Source: Gallionella sp. UBA4121 (GTDB lineage: Bacteria; Pseudomonadota; Gammaproteobacteria; Burkholderiales; Gallionellaceae). From it: DNA of 64,000 nucleotides. Made by a program: the position numbers and the translations under genes. Shown here piece by piece: positions 26,441-35,597 of the stretch. The stretch is from NCBI GenBank assembly GCA_002381565.1, contig DFWZ01000035.1, forward strand, positions 1 through 64,000, in the 5' to 3' direction. The notes under the pieces were generated by a model. It was not told where the DNA came from and did no database searches. It saw only the letters and a program-made list of their open reading frames with translations. The stretch's first letter is position 1. Each line of letters begins with the position of its first letter.

Positions 26441-27946
26441 ATGAAAGTGCTCGAACCCTGTACGCTGGTCATATTCGGTGCCGCCGGCAATTTGAGCCGA
26501 CGCAAACTGATCCCCTCGCTGTTTCGCCTGGAGATGGCGAAGCGTTTGCCGGAGCGCCTGATCATACTGGGCTGCGGCATCGAGCTGGTCGATCGCGGTG
26601 AGTGGATAGCAACGGTTGCCAACATGTTGCAACAGGCATCTCCGCAAGGCGTGGATGAGGAGGCACAGGCGCGTTTCTTTGCACGCATGCATTATCAGGC
26701 TATTCCGCCCGGCGACGATACGGCCTATACGCGTTTGCAGCAGTTGCTGGAAGAAAATGAAAAGTTCCCCCCCAATATGGTGTTTTACATGGCGGTTCGT
26801 CCGGCCGAGTTTACTGGCATCATCGAAAAACTGGGCAGCGTCGGGCTGCTCAAGGAGAACAGCGGCTGGCGGCGCGTGGTGATCGAAAAACCTTTCGGTT
26901 ATGACCTGCTGAGCGCGCAGACACTGCAAAGCAGTCTGTACAGGCATCTCAATGAACCGCAGATATATCGCATCGATCATTATCTTGGCAAAGGCACCGT
27001 GCAGAATGTGATGGTGTTCCGCTTCGCTAATTTGCTGCTCGAACCGCTGTGGAACAATCATTATATCGATCATGTGCAGATTACCCATTCCGAGACACTG
27101 GGCGTTGAGGGTCGTGCTGATTATTATGAAGGCGCGGGCGCATTGCGCGACATGCTCCAGAGCCATCTTTTGCAACTGCTGGCCCTGGTGGCGATGGAGC
27201 CGCCGGTGACGATGTCTGCCGAACACCTGCGGGATGAAAAAGTGAAAGTGCTCAAGGCGATCCGCCCGATTACGCAGAACGCTGTACATGCTCATGCCTT
27301 TCGTGGCCAGTATGCCAGTGGCAGCATAGATGGCAAAACGGTTCCCGGTTATCTGGAAGAGCCGGGTGTGGCAGCAGACAGCACCACTGAAACATACGCG
27401 GCCCTGAAACTGTTCGTCGATAACTGGCGCTGGGCGGGCGTGCCGTTCTATCTGCGCACTGGCAAGCGCATGAAGGAGAACAGTTCGGCGATCTGCATAC
27501 GCTTCAAGAAGCCGCCGCAGGATTTGTTGCGGCATACGCGCAGCGGCCCGTCACAGCCGAACTGGATCATGCTGGGCATCCAGCCCGATGACTGCCTTAA
27601 AATGGAAATGCAGGTCAAGGTGCCCGGGCTCGATCTGCATACCCGCAGCATCAGTCTTGACGCCACCTATCGCAAGGGCAGTGATGAAGATTGCGATGCC
27701 TACGAAGGTCTGCTGCTGGACGTGATGCAAGGCGATCATTCGCTGTTTTTGCGTATCGACGAGGTGGAAACTGCATGGCGCGTGGTCGATCCTATCCTCA
27801 AGGTATGGTCGATGGAGCGCGACTTTATCAACAACTACCCGGCCGGCAGCTGGGGGCCGCGCGGCACCTACCGGCTGTTCGACCGGGACGATCAGTTCTG
27901 GCGTCATTCGCTGAATCTGGACGGCGCAGATTTACAGGCGTACTAA
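26441..27946 (+). CDS. zwf: Glucose-6-phosphate 1-dehydrogenase
   Basis: Oxidises glucose-6-phosphate to 6-phosphogluconolactone, giving NADPH and feeding the oxidative pentose phosphate pathway. 501 aa. The nucleotide site is VIFGAAGNLSRRKLIPSLF near residue 9 (more often GASGDLA). VIEKPFGYD and the active-site signature YRIDHYLGKGTVQN near residues 176-190 are present, and VPFYLRTGKRMKE near 335 is typical. AGAGGATCAAC precedes the ATG. It opens the run zwf-glk-pgl-gnd-glgP-glgA. No edd or eda accompanies it, so 6-phosphogluconate dehydrogenase is the visible outlet. Confidence 0.97.
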   Translation: MKVLEPCTLVIFGAAGNLSRRKLIPSLFRLEMAKRLPERLIILGCGIELVDRGEWIATVANMLQQASPQGVDEEAQARFFARMHYQAIPPGDDTAYTRLQQLLEENEKFPPNMVFYMAVRPAEFTGIIEKLGSVGLLKENSGWRRVVIEKPFGYDLLSAQTLQSSLYRHLNEPQIYRIDHYLGKGTVQNVMVFRFANLLLEPLWNNHYIDHVQITHSETLGVEGRADYYEGAGALRDMLQSHLLQLLALVAMEPPVTMSAEHLRDEKVKVLKAIRPITQNAVHAHAFRGQYASGSIDGKTVPGYLEEPGVAADSTTETYAALKLFVDNWRWAGVPFYLRTGKRMKENSSAICIRFKKPPQDLLRHTRSGPSQPNWIMLGIQPDDCLKMEMQVKVPGLDLHTRSISLDATYRKGSDEDCDAYEGLLLDVMQGDHSLFLRIDEVETAWRVVDPILKVWSMERDFINNYPAGSWGPRGTYRLFDRDDQFWRHSLNLDGADLQAY

Positions 27947-28017
27947 CTTGAAATTCGCGCAGCGATTCGTTTATTTCATCACTCCTGCGGGACATGGTTC
28001 GGCTGAGGGATGCGTAT

Positions 28018-29121
28018 ATGGAATGCAATTCCATGTACGTTAGTACCGTGCAGACCGTTCTGGCTGGTGATATCGGCGGCACCAAAACGCGTCTTGCGGC
28101 TGCCGAAGTTGAGGGTACGCAAGTTCGAATCGTACGGGAAAGCAGCTACGCCAGCCGGAATTTTGCAACGTTTGACCTGTTGCTGGCTGATTTTTTGTCG
28201 GGCGATAAACCCGACGGGCATGCCCGCTTTCCCCATCCCAACCTTCCTCCGCAAGCAGGGGAAGGGGCAAACGAACGCTTGCGTGAATTTCAAGTGACAG
28301 CCGCGGCATTCGGTGTGGCAGGGCCGGTGCAGGGCCGGGTGGTGCAGACGACAAATCTGCCCTGGCGGATCGATGCCGATGCCTTGCAACGGCAATTCGG
28401 TTTTGCCCAATGCACCCTGCTCAATGATCTGGAAGCCACAGCCTGTGGACTGCCCGCCTTAGGTTGTGACGACTTGCTGACATTGCAGACAGGTGTTGCT
28501 AATTCCACCGGTAATGCTGCCGTGATTGCAGCCGGGACGGGGCTGGGTGAAGCCGGATTGTACTGGGATGGCAAACAGCATCAGCCGTTTGCCACTGAAG
28601 GCGGGCATGCCAGTTTCAGTCCGGGGAGTGAGCTTGAAATGGCCTTGCTGTGCCATCTCCAGCAACAGCATCAGCACGTCAGTTGGGAGCGCGTGGTATC
28701 CGGCATGGGACTGCTCAGCCTGCACGATTTTTTGCGCCAGTATCGCAAGGTAACTATACCGGGCTGGCTGGCGGAAGAAATGCGTCATGGGGATGCGGCG
28801 GCGGTAATTTCCAACGCGGCCCTGGCCGGGCGCGATGAAATTTGTGTCGAAACACTGGATTGCTTCGTACGCTTATATGGTGCGGAGGCGGGTAATCTTG
28901 CGCTCAAGGTGATGAGCCGCGGAGGCCTGTATGTGGGTGGCGGCATCGCACCAAAGATTTTACCGGTATTGACCAGCGGCGTATTTCTGGAGGCATTCCT
29001 GAACAAAGGCCGGATGCGTCATTTGCTCGAAGTCATGCCGGTCAGGGTGATCCTGAACGATCGCGCAGCCCTTTACGGGCCGGCTATACGTGCCGCACAG
29101 CTAGCAGTTGAAAAATCATGA
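28018..29121 (+). CDS. glk: Glucokinase with an in-frame repeat insertion
   Basis: Phosphorylates glucose with ATP. Family motifs: LAGDIGGTKTRLA (phosphate site), FGVAGPVQGRV, LLNDLEATACGL (catalytic Asp), AAGTGLGEAGL and EGGHASFSPGSELE. The start at ATG 28018 is preferred because GAGGGA lies 7 nt upstream; ATG 27994 and ATG 28033 are also in frame. From 28018 it has 367 aa, about 35-45 more than usual. The surplus is largely residues 63-91 (HPNLPPQAGEGANERLREF), a translated dispersed repeat between LLADFLSG and TAAAFGVAGPV. The active-site motifs are untouched, so the enzyme may still work. The stop overlaps pgl by 4 nt. Confidence 0.92.
   Translation: MECNSMYVSTVQTVLAGDIGGTKTRLAAAEVEGTQVRIVRESSYASRNFATFDLLLADFLSGDKPDGHARFPHPNLPPQAGEGANERLREFQVTAAAFGVAGPVQGRVVQTTNLPWRIDADALQRQFGFAQCTLLNDLEATACGLPALGCDDLLTLQTGVANSTGNAAVIAAGTGLGEAGLYWDGKQHQPFATEGGHASFSPGSELEMALLCHLQQQHQHVSWERVVSGMGLLSLHDFLRQYRKVTIPGWLAEEMRHGDAAAVISNAALAGRDEICVETLDCFVRLYGAEAGNLALKVMSRGGLYVGGGIAPKILPVLTSGVFLEAFLNKGRMRHLLEVMPVRVILNDRAALYGPAIRAAQLAVEKS
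28203..28292. repeat. Dispersed hairpin repeat inside glk
   Basis: The segment contains CCTTCC...GGGAAGG arms (28242-28265) and encodes HPNLPPQAGEGANERLREF, a peptide that glucokinases lack at this position. Length is a multiple of three or the frame would be lost. Exact borders are estimated. Confidence 0.7.
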
Positions 29122-29807
29122 ATATGATGCCGAATGCACAGGCCGTGTTTGTTCATGAAGATCCGAAGTCGCTGGCGGTCGCAGTGGCAGAGCGCATCGC
29201 CAGGTTGGCGGATGAGGCGATTGCCGAGCGCGGTGTGTTTCATCTGGCACTGGCAGGCGGTGAAACCCCGCGCCGCTGTTATGAACGGCTGGTTCAGCTG
29301 GATATCGACTGGGCGCATGTGCAGATTTATTTCGGCGATGAACGCTGTCTGCCTAAGGGTGATGCAAAGCGCAATGACAGCATGGCGCGTGAGGCGCTGT
29401 TCGATCATGTTGCGCTACCCAGGGGCAATATTCATTGCATGATGGCTGAACTTGGTGCAACGGCTGCGGCTGCGCGCTACATGGTGGTGCTTGCGGGCAT
29501 TCGGCTTGATCTGGTGTTGCTGGGAATCGGCGAGGACGGACACACGGCCAGCCTGTTTCCGGGGAACACGGCAACTGATAGTCATGACGCTGTCGTGCCG
29601 GTATTCAACGCGCCCAAGCCGCCCACTGATCGGGTGTCGCTCGGCATGGGCATGCTCAATGCAGCCCGCGTGAAGCTGTTTCTGGTGGCAGGCGAGGGAA
29701 AGCGTCGTGCACTGGAACGAATATTGCAAGATGAGATATTGCCTGCTGCAAGAGTTATCAACGCCGAGTGGCATGTCGACCGCGCGGCATTACCGATAAA
29801 AATTTAA
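29118..29807 (+). CDS. pgl: 6-phosphogluconolactonase
   Basis: Hydrolyses 6-phosphogluconolactone to 6-phosphogluconate. 229 aa, DevB/Pgl type. Motifs: HLALAGGETPRRCYERL near residue 42, IYFGDERCLPKGDAKRND near 75, and LLGIGEDGHTASLFPGN near 135, whose Glu-Asp-Gly-His holds the active-site region. It is coupled to glk (ATGA at 29118-29121) and followed by gnd after 14 bp. Confidence 0.95.
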   Translation: MNMMPNAQAVFVHEDPKSLAVAVAERIARLADEAIAERGVFHLALAGGETPRRCYERLVQLDIDWAHVQIYFGDERCLPKGDAKRNDSMAREALFDHVALPRGNIHCMMAELGATAAAARYMVVLAGIRLDLVLLGIGEDGHTASLFPGNTATDSHDAVVPVFNAPKPPTDRVSLGMGMLNAARVKLFLVAGEGKRRALERILQDEILPAARVINAEWHVDRAALPIKI

Positions 29808-29821
29808 CGGGGGAGCAGTAA

Positions 29822-30835
29822 ATGCAGATAGGAATGATAGGGCTGGGCCGTATGGGTGCAAACATGGTGCGCCGCTTGCAGCGTGCCGGACACCAGTGCG
29901 TGGTGTTTGACCGCAGTGCGGATGCCGTGCAGGCATTGGCAAAGGAAGGCGCTGTCGGGGCGGTCAGTATGCAGAATTTTATGGATAAACTGGTTGCGCC
30001 GCGCGCAGTCTGGCTGATGTTGCCTGCCGCCGTGGTGGATGCCAGTATCCGCGAATTGACGCCCATGCTGGCTTGCGATGATGTGCTGATTGACGGCGGG
30101 AATTCTTACTATAAGGACGATATTGTCCGCGCCCGTGCGCTTGACGCTAAAGCAGTTCATTACGTCGATGTGGGCGTGAGCGGAGGGGTATGGGGGCTGG
30201 AGCGCGGCTATTGTCTGATGATAGGGGGTGATCAGGCGGCCGTGTCGCGTTTGCAACCGATCTTTGAGTCGTTAGCGCCCGGCGTCGAGACCGCACCGCG
30301 CACTGAAGGTCGCAGCGGCGCACCCAGCAGCGCTGAAATCGGCTACTTGCATTGCGGGCCGGCCGGCGCCGGACATTTTGTCAAAATGGTGCATAACGGC
30401 ATCGAATATGGTTTGATGGCGGCGTATGCGGAAGGATTTAATTTGCTGCGCCATGCCAATGTGGGGGCAATTGAGCGACAAACCGATGCGGAAACCACGC
30501 CGTTGCGCGAACCGGATACGCTGCGTTTTGATATCGATGTGTCAGAAGTGGCCCAGCTGTGGCGGCGCGGCAGCGTGGTGGGTTCGTGGTTGCTGGATTT
30601 GACGGCTCACGCGCTGCAAGAAGATGCAGATTTGACCGGTTTTAGCGGACAGGTGTCCGATTCCGGCGAAGGACGCTGGACCAGTATTGCGGCGATCGAG
30701 TCCGGTACCCCCGCACCGGTGCTGACCGCTGCATTGTTCAACCGGTTTTCATCTCGCGGCGAAGCGGATTATGGCGATAAGTTGCTGTCCGCGTTGCGTT
30801 TCGAATTTGGCGGGCATCATGAAAAACACAAATAG
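29822..30835 (+). CDS. gnd: 6-phosphogluconate dehydrogenase, short form
   Basis: Oxidative decarboxylation of 6-phosphogluconate to ribulose-5-phosphate. 337 aa marks the short form (YqeC/GndA-like, often NAD-preferring) rather than the 470-residue enzyme. Motifs: MIGLGRMGANMVRRLQ (dinucleotide site), DVLIDGGNSYYKDD, YVDVGVSGGVWGLERGYCLM near residue 118, and AGHFVKMVHNGIEYGLMAAYAEGF near 183 (catalytic Lys). GGGGGAGCAGTAA is the ribosome site. It completes the oxidative branch begun by zwf and pgl. Confidence 0.96.
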   Translation: MQIGMIGLGRMGANMVRRLQRAGHQCVVFDRSADAVQALAKEGAVGAVSMQNFMDKLVAPRAVWLMLPAAVVDASIRELTPMLACDDVLIDGGNSYYKDDIVRARALDAKAVHYVDVGVSGGVWGLERGYCLMIGGDQAAVSRLQPIFESLAPGVETAPRTEGRSGAPSSAEIGYLHCGPAGAGHFVKMVHNGIEYGLMAAYAEGFNLLRHANVGAIERQTDAETTPLREPDTLRFDIDVSEVAQLWRRGSVVGSWLLDLTAHALQEDADLTGFSGQVSDSGEGRWTSIAAIESGTPAPVLTAALFNRFSSRGEADYGDKLLSALRFEFGGHHEKHK

Positions 30836-30953
30836 CTGACAGATACGGTAAAGCACGCTATCAATACGGCATGGCCTGTGACAGGGGGTGGTTCGTTGTT
30901 AGAATCAAAAAGTTCTCAGTTTCATATAAAATTTTACAATACAGGCGGTTATC

Positions 30954-33434
30954 ATGAGTGTTTCAAAAAATCCTTGCCACGATCCACTGGACAGATCTGA
31001 TCCTCTGGTCTTTCAGCGGATGCTGACCAATCACCTGACTTATACAGAAGGTAAGTCGGTCAAGACAGCGACTGCGCGTGACTGGTTTGAGGCGTCGGCG
31101 CATGCTGTGCGTGACCAGCTCATTGAGAAGCAGTTGAAAACGACTGAACAATGTTTAGCGAAAGATCCGAAACGACTCTATTACCTCTCTTTGGAATTTT
31201 TGATTGGCCGCACCCTGTCAAATGCGGCGCTCAATTTAGGTGTCGAGCCGCCGCTGCGTGAAAGTTTGCGAGCGTTAGGGCAGGACCTGGAATCTGTAGA
31301 AGAAACAGAAATCGACGCGGCCCTGGGCAATGGCGGTTTGGGACGACTGGCTGCGTGTTTCCTCGATTCCATGGCGAGCCTGGATTTGCCGGGCCAAGGT
31401 TATGGCATACGCTACGAATATGGGATGTTCAATCAGCGCATCAAGAACGGCGAGCAGGTTGAACGGCCTGACAACTGGCTGCGTTTCGGTAATCCATGGG
31501 AGTTTCAGCGTGCTGAGCGCATATATCCGGTCAGATTTTTTGGACATACCGTGCAATATCCGGATGGCGAGGAAAGTATCTCGCATCATTGGGTGGATGG
31601 GGAAACTGTGATGGCGATGGCCTTTGACGTGCCTATTCCGGGTTACAACACCCCAACCGTAAATAATTTGCGCCTTTGGGCAGCCAAGGCCGCGCGCGAA
31701 TTCAATCTCGAATCGTTCAATGCGGGCGACTATCTCAGTGCGGTGCATGACAAGAATATATCGGAAAGTTTGTCCAAAGTGCTTTATCCGAACGACAGCT
31801 CTGCCGTGGGCAAGGAGTTGCGTCTGAGGCAGGAGTATTTCTTCGTTTCCGCATCCATACAGGATATCTTGTTTGATTTTCTGGCTGACCATAGCGACTG
31901 GAATCAATTGCCGGAAAAGGTCGCCATTCAGCTCAATGACACGCACCCGGCTGTCGCGGTGGCCGAGATGATGTATCAATTGATGGATGTGCATCATCTG
32001 CAGTGGGACCATGCATGGTCTCTGGTCACGAAAATCTTTGCCTACACCAACCACACCCTGATGCCTGAGGCGCTGGAAACATGGGGGGTGGATAAGTTTC
32101 AGCGGGTATTGCCGCGGCATCTGGAAATTATTTTCGAGATCAACCGGCATTTCCTGGCGCTGGTTAACCACCATTTTCCCGGCGATAGCGATTTGCTCCG
32201 GCGCGTTTCCATCATCAATGAAAACAACGGGCGCCGCGTGCGCATGGCGCATCTGGCCGTGATTGGCAGTCATACCGTGAATGGTGTGGCTGCTATTCAC
32301 AGCGAGTTGTTGAAAACCACACTGTTTTCTGATTTTAATCGTATTTTTCCGGGCAGGTTCATCAATGTCACCAACGGTATTACGCCGCGTCGCTGGCTGA
32401 ATCAGTGTAATCCAGGCCTGGCCGAGCTCATTTCCTCGCGCATCGGCAAGGGCTTTGTGCGTGAACTTGATCAACTCAAGAGTCTGGCATGTCATGCCGA
32501 GGATGCCGAGTTCCGCCGCCAGTTCCGTGAGGTTAAACAGGACAACAAGAGGAGATTGGCCGAATATATCCTGCAGACGGTGGGCATTGAAGTCGATACA
32601 AACTCGATGTTTGACGTGCAGATCAAGCGCATCCATGAATACAAGCGGCAACTGCTGAACGTGTTGCATGTGATTACGCTGTACAACCGTATACGCGCTG
32701 GCAATGCGCATTCGGTGACGCCTCGCACCATCATATTTGCCGGCAAGGCGGCGCCGGGTTACAAATTGGCCAAGTTGATCATACGTCTCATCAATGACGT
32801 TGCCAGCATCGTCAACGATGACCCGGCGGTGCATGGTTTGCTGAAAGTAGTGTTCCTGCCGAATTACGACGTATCGTCGGCGGAAAAGCTGTTTCCTGCA
32901 AGCGACCTGTCCGAACAGATTTCCACGGCCGGTACAGAAGCCTCCGGTACGGGCAATATGAAGATGGCGCTTAACGGAGCGCTGACGATAGGAACGCTGG
33001 ATGGAGCGAACGTTGAAATTCTCGAGGAAGTGGGCGAGAAGAACATCTTCATATTCGGTCTGACGACGCCACAAGTCGCCGAGTTGCGTATGCAGGGTTA
33101 CAACGCCTGGGATCATTACTACGGCAACGATGAGCTGAAACAGGTGCTGGACATGATAGACAATGGTTTCTTCTCGGTGGATGAGCCGGATCGCTACCGT
33201 CAGATTTTCGATAACCTGACGCATCACAATGACCACTATCTGTTGCTTGCTGATTATGCCAGTTACATTGCCACTCAGGATATGGTCGGTCAGCTGTATC
33301 AGGACAAGGAAGAATGGACACGCCGCGCGATTCTCAACGTCGCGAATATGGGCAAGTTCTCCAGCGATCGCACGATCATGGAATATGCCGAAAATGTGTG
33401 GGACGTAAAGAGCGTGAGGTTTGCCAGCAGTTAA
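30954..33434 (+). CDS. glgP: Glycogen/starch phosphorylase
   Basis: PLP enzyme releasing glucose-1-phosphate from alpha-1,4-glucan ends. 826 aa, full length. ALGNGGLGRLAACFLDSMAS near residue 123, QLNDTHPAVAVAEMM near 325, NGITPRRWL near 467, and the PLP site EASGTGNMKMALNGALTIGT near 660, whose Lys binds the cofactor, followed by LDGANVEI. A 118-bp gap from gnd holds AT-rich promoter-like sequence. An intrinsic terminator follows the stop. Confidence 0.97.
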   Translation: MSVSKNPCHDPLDRSDPLVFQRMLTNHLTYTEGKSVKTATARDWFEASAHAVRDQLIEKQLKTTEQCLAKDPKRLYYLSLEFLIGRTLSNAALNLGVEPPLRESLRALGQDLESVEETEIDAALGNGGLGRLAACFLDSMASLDLPGQGYGIRYEYGMFNQRIKNGEQVERPDNWLRFGNPWEFQRAERIYPVRFFGHTVQYPDGEESISHHWVDGETVMAMAFDVPIPGYNTPTVNNLRLWAAKAAREFNLESFNAGDYLSAVHDKNISESLSKVLYPNDSSAVGKELRLRQEYFFVSASIQDILFDFLADHSDWNQLPEKVAIQLNDTHPAVAVAEMMYQLMDVHHLQWDHAWSLVTKIFAYTNHTLMPEALETWGVDKFQRVLPRHLEIIFEINRHFLALVNHHFPGDSDLLRRVSIINENNGRRVRMAHLAVIGSHTVNGVAAIHSELLKTTLFSDFNRIFPGRFINVTNGITPRRWLNQCNPGLAELISSRIGKGFVRELDQLKSLACHAEDAEFRRQFREVKQDNKRRLAEYILQTVGIEVDTNSMFDVQIKRIHEYKRQLLNVLHVITLYNRIRAGNAHSVTPRTIIFAGKAAPGYKLAKLIIRLINDVASIVNDDPAVHGLLKVVFLPNYDVSSAEKLFPASDLSEQISTAGTEASGTGNMKMALNGALTIGTLDGANVEILEEVGEKNIFIFGLTTPQVAELRMQGYNAWDHYYGNDELKQVLDMIDNGFFSVDEPDRYRQIFDNLTHHNDHYLLLADYASYIATQDMVGQLYQDKEEWTRRAILNVANMGKFSSDRTIMEYAENVWDVKSVRFASS

Positions 33435-33450
33435 TTTGTGTTGCAAGTCA

Positions 33451-33486
33451 AAAAATAACCGCCTGCATGCAGGCGGTTATTTTTTC
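33451..33486 (+). terminator. Intrinsic terminator after glgP
   Basis: AATAACCGCCTG and CAGGCGGTTATT form a perfect stem around CATG, with an A-run before and a T-run after, so it can work in both directions. Confidence 0.9.
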
Positions 33487-33625
33487 TGTTAGGTATCCGG
33501 ACTGCCGGTTGTATTTGAAGGCGTTTGACAACGATGTATCATTTCGATGAGTCGTTAACGCATTTATTTGAATTAGGTATGATGCACCTGCTGTAAGTTT
33601 TTTACGCGGTTTAGAGAGTAAATTA

Positions 33626-35086
33626 ATGGCTGAAATTAAAATATTGTTTGTAACGTCTGAAATTTCCCCGTTAATCAAGACAGGCGGTTTGGCTGATGTC
33701 AGCGGGGCGCTGCCGGTCGCTTTGCGAACGATAAATGTGGACGTGCGCGTGCTGGTGCCGGGTTACCCTCAGGTAATGGCGCAAATGGGATCTGGCGAGG
33801 TAGTGGCAACCTTTTCTGCAATACCGGGTTTTCCGCCATCGCGGCTATTTTTTTCCACCATGAAAAGTGGCGTGCCGCTGATGGTGCTGGATTGTCCGGT
33901 TTTGTACCAGCGTGAGGGCGGTCCCTATTCGGATCCCAATGGCCATGACTGGGCAGACAACCCGCTGCGTTTTGGCCTGCTGTGCAAAATTGCTGCCATA
34001 CTGAGCAGTGATGATTCGCCGCTTTCCTGGCACCCTGATCTGGTACACGGCAACGACTGGCAAACCGGCCTGACGGGGGTGTACCTGAGTGTCGCAGCCG
34101 GAGCTGTGCCGAACATCATAACCATACACAATCTGGCCTTTCAGGGTAACTTCCGTCCGAAGAAGGTAGCGTTGTTGCACTTGCCGCCGGAGAGTTTCAA
34201 TATCAACGGTATTGAGCTGTATGGCAACATGTCCTTCCTGAAGGGCGGACTATATTACGCCTGGCACATCACCACGGTCAGTCCCAACTACGCGCGCGAA
34301 ATTCAGGGGGATCAGCTGGGATTCGGTCTGCAAGGCTTGCTGCATGCACGCCGGGACGATATCACCGGCATACTCAATGGCATTGATACCATTGAATGGA
34401 ATCCTGAAACCGACAAGTATTTGCCGTGTCATTTTTCGTCCGGCCGCATGTCGGGTAAAGCACAGAATAAACAGGCACTGCAGGTCAGAATGGGGCTGGA
34501 TGTGGATGCGGATGTGCCGTTGCTGGCTGTTGTCAGTCGCCTGACGCATCAGAAAGGCCTGGATTTACTGCTGGAAATTGCACCGCGCCTGGTCGAACTG
34601 CCGGCCCAACTGGTGATCCTGGGCAGCGGCGAAGCCTTCATGCAGGAGGCGGCGCGCGATTTGGCGCGGCAGTATCCGGGCAAGATTGCGGTAACGATAG
34701 GTTTTGATGAAGGACTGTCGCATCAAATCGAGGCCGGGGCGGATATGTTCGTCATGCCGTCACGTTTCGAGCCTTGCGGCCTGAACCAGTTTTACAGCCA
34801 GCGTTACGGAACACCGCCCATCGTCCATAACACCGGGGGGCTTGCGGATTCAGTGGTGGATTGCACGCCGCAAACGCTCAGGGACGGCACGGCCAGTGGC
34901 TTCGTGTTCAGCGGCATGACGACCGATAATTTGTTCGCCACCATAGTGCGTGCCGTCGGGCTGTACCGCGATCAACGCAAATGGAAGGTGTTGCGCAAGA
35001 ACTGCATGAGCAAGGATTTTACATGGGAAACCAGCGCCCGTGCCTACCGTGAGGTATATTTGAAAGTGCTGGGTCGGGCAGGGTAG
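33626..35086 (+). CDS. glgA: Glycogen synthase (ADP-glucose)
   Basis: GT5 glycosyltransferase that adds glucose from ADP-glucose to glycogen. 486 aa. The N-terminal ADP-glucose site SPLIKTGGLADVSGALPVAL is near residue 14. TIHNLAFQGNF and SFLKGGLYYAWHITTVSPNYA belong to the family, and SRFEPCGLNQFYSQRYGTPP near residue 385 carries the catalytic Glu region. Completes with glgC and glgB the classical synthesis route, although it is 16 kb away from them. Separated from glgP by a terminator, so it has its own promoter. Confidence 0.97.
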   Translation: MAEIKILFVTSEISPLIKTGGLADVSGALPVALRTINVDVRVLVPGYPQVMAQMGSGEVVATFSAIPGFPPSRLFFSTMKSGVPLMVLDCPVLYQREGGPYSDPNGHDWADNPLRFGLLCKIAAILSSDDSPLSWHPDLVHGNDWQTGLTGVYLSVAAGAVPNIITIHNLAFQGNFRPKKVALLHLPPESFNINGIELYGNMSFLKGGLYYAWHITTVSPNYAREIQGDQLGFGLQGLLHARRDDITGILNGIDTIEWNPETDKYLPCHFSSGRMSGKAQNKQALQVRMGLDVDADVPLLAVVSRLTHQKGLDLLLEIAPRLVELPAQLVILGSGEAFMQEAARDLARQYPGKIAVTIGFDEGLSHQIEAGADMFVMPSRFEPCGLNQFYSQRYGTPPIVHNTGGLADSVVDCTPQTLRDGTASGFVFSGMTTDNLFATIVRAVGLYRDQRKWKVLRKNCMSKDFTWETSARAYREVYLKVLGRAG

Positions 35087-35199
35087 CGCGTGCGGCCGCT
35101 AACTTTTTATATACGCAATATCTATCAGGAACTAAACTGCCAGAGTGTCTGACTAAGGAACGTGGCAAATCAGAACAATTCATTCAATCTGGAGACAAC

Positions 35200-35547
35200 A
35201 TGAAAAAAACGTTAGCAATCGCTTTGTTATTATCAGCTAGCGCAAGTGCCTTTGCGGTTGATGGTGGCGCGGTTCTCGGTGGTGTATTTGGCGGAGCAGC
35301 AGGGGCCGCAGTGGGCCAGAGCGTGGGTGGCAGTAACGGTGCTATTCTGGGGGCAGCCATCGGTGGCGGAACGGGTGCGGCGATCGGCAGTTCGCGTGAG
35401 GCGCCTGCAGTTCGTGGCGGTGAATATTACCGGGGTGATCGTGGCGAGCGTGGTGACGGCTATCGTGAAGATCGCGGGCATCGCGGTGAGCGTGGTGACC
35501 GGGGCGAGCGTGGCAATCATGGTGATCATGGTGATCGGCGCGATTGA
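35200..35547 (+). CDS. Glycine-zipper exported protein with RGE/RGD-rich tail
   Basis: 115 aa. Signal peptide MKKTLAIALLLSASASAFA, then a glycine-zipper segment of Gly-Ala repeats (VLGGVFGGAAGAAVGQSVGG, residues about 25-65), typical of small envelope proteins that associate with membranes. The tail (about residues 70-115) is low-complexity, built from RGE, RGD and HGD steps with alternating charge. Function unknown. CTGGAGACAAC precedes ATG 35200. Followed by a terminator. Confidence 0.75.
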   Translation: MKKTLAIALLLSASASAFAVDGGAVLGGVFGGAAGAAVGQSVGGSNGAILGAAIGGGTGAAIGSSREAPAVRGGEYYRGDRGERGDGYREDRGHRGERGDRGERGNHGDHGDRRD

Positions 35548-35569
35548 TTGATGTCGATCTGAAGTCGGA

Positions 35570-35597
35570 AAAAAAGGCACGGTGACGTGCCTTTTTT
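35570..35597. terminator. Intrinsic terminator, shared by convergent genes
   Basis: AAAAAAGGCACG and CGTGCCTTTTTT form a 12-bp stem around GTGA. It serves the glycine-zipper gene and overlaps the stop of the minus-strand permease. Confidence 0.88.

Noticed and set aside
26426..27535. 369-codon minus-strand frame opposite zwf
   Set aside because: Shadow of a confidently assigned gene.
31275..33446. 723-codon minus-strand frame opposite glgP
   Set aside because: It mirrors the codon pattern of glgP, shows no family motif, and glgP is certain.
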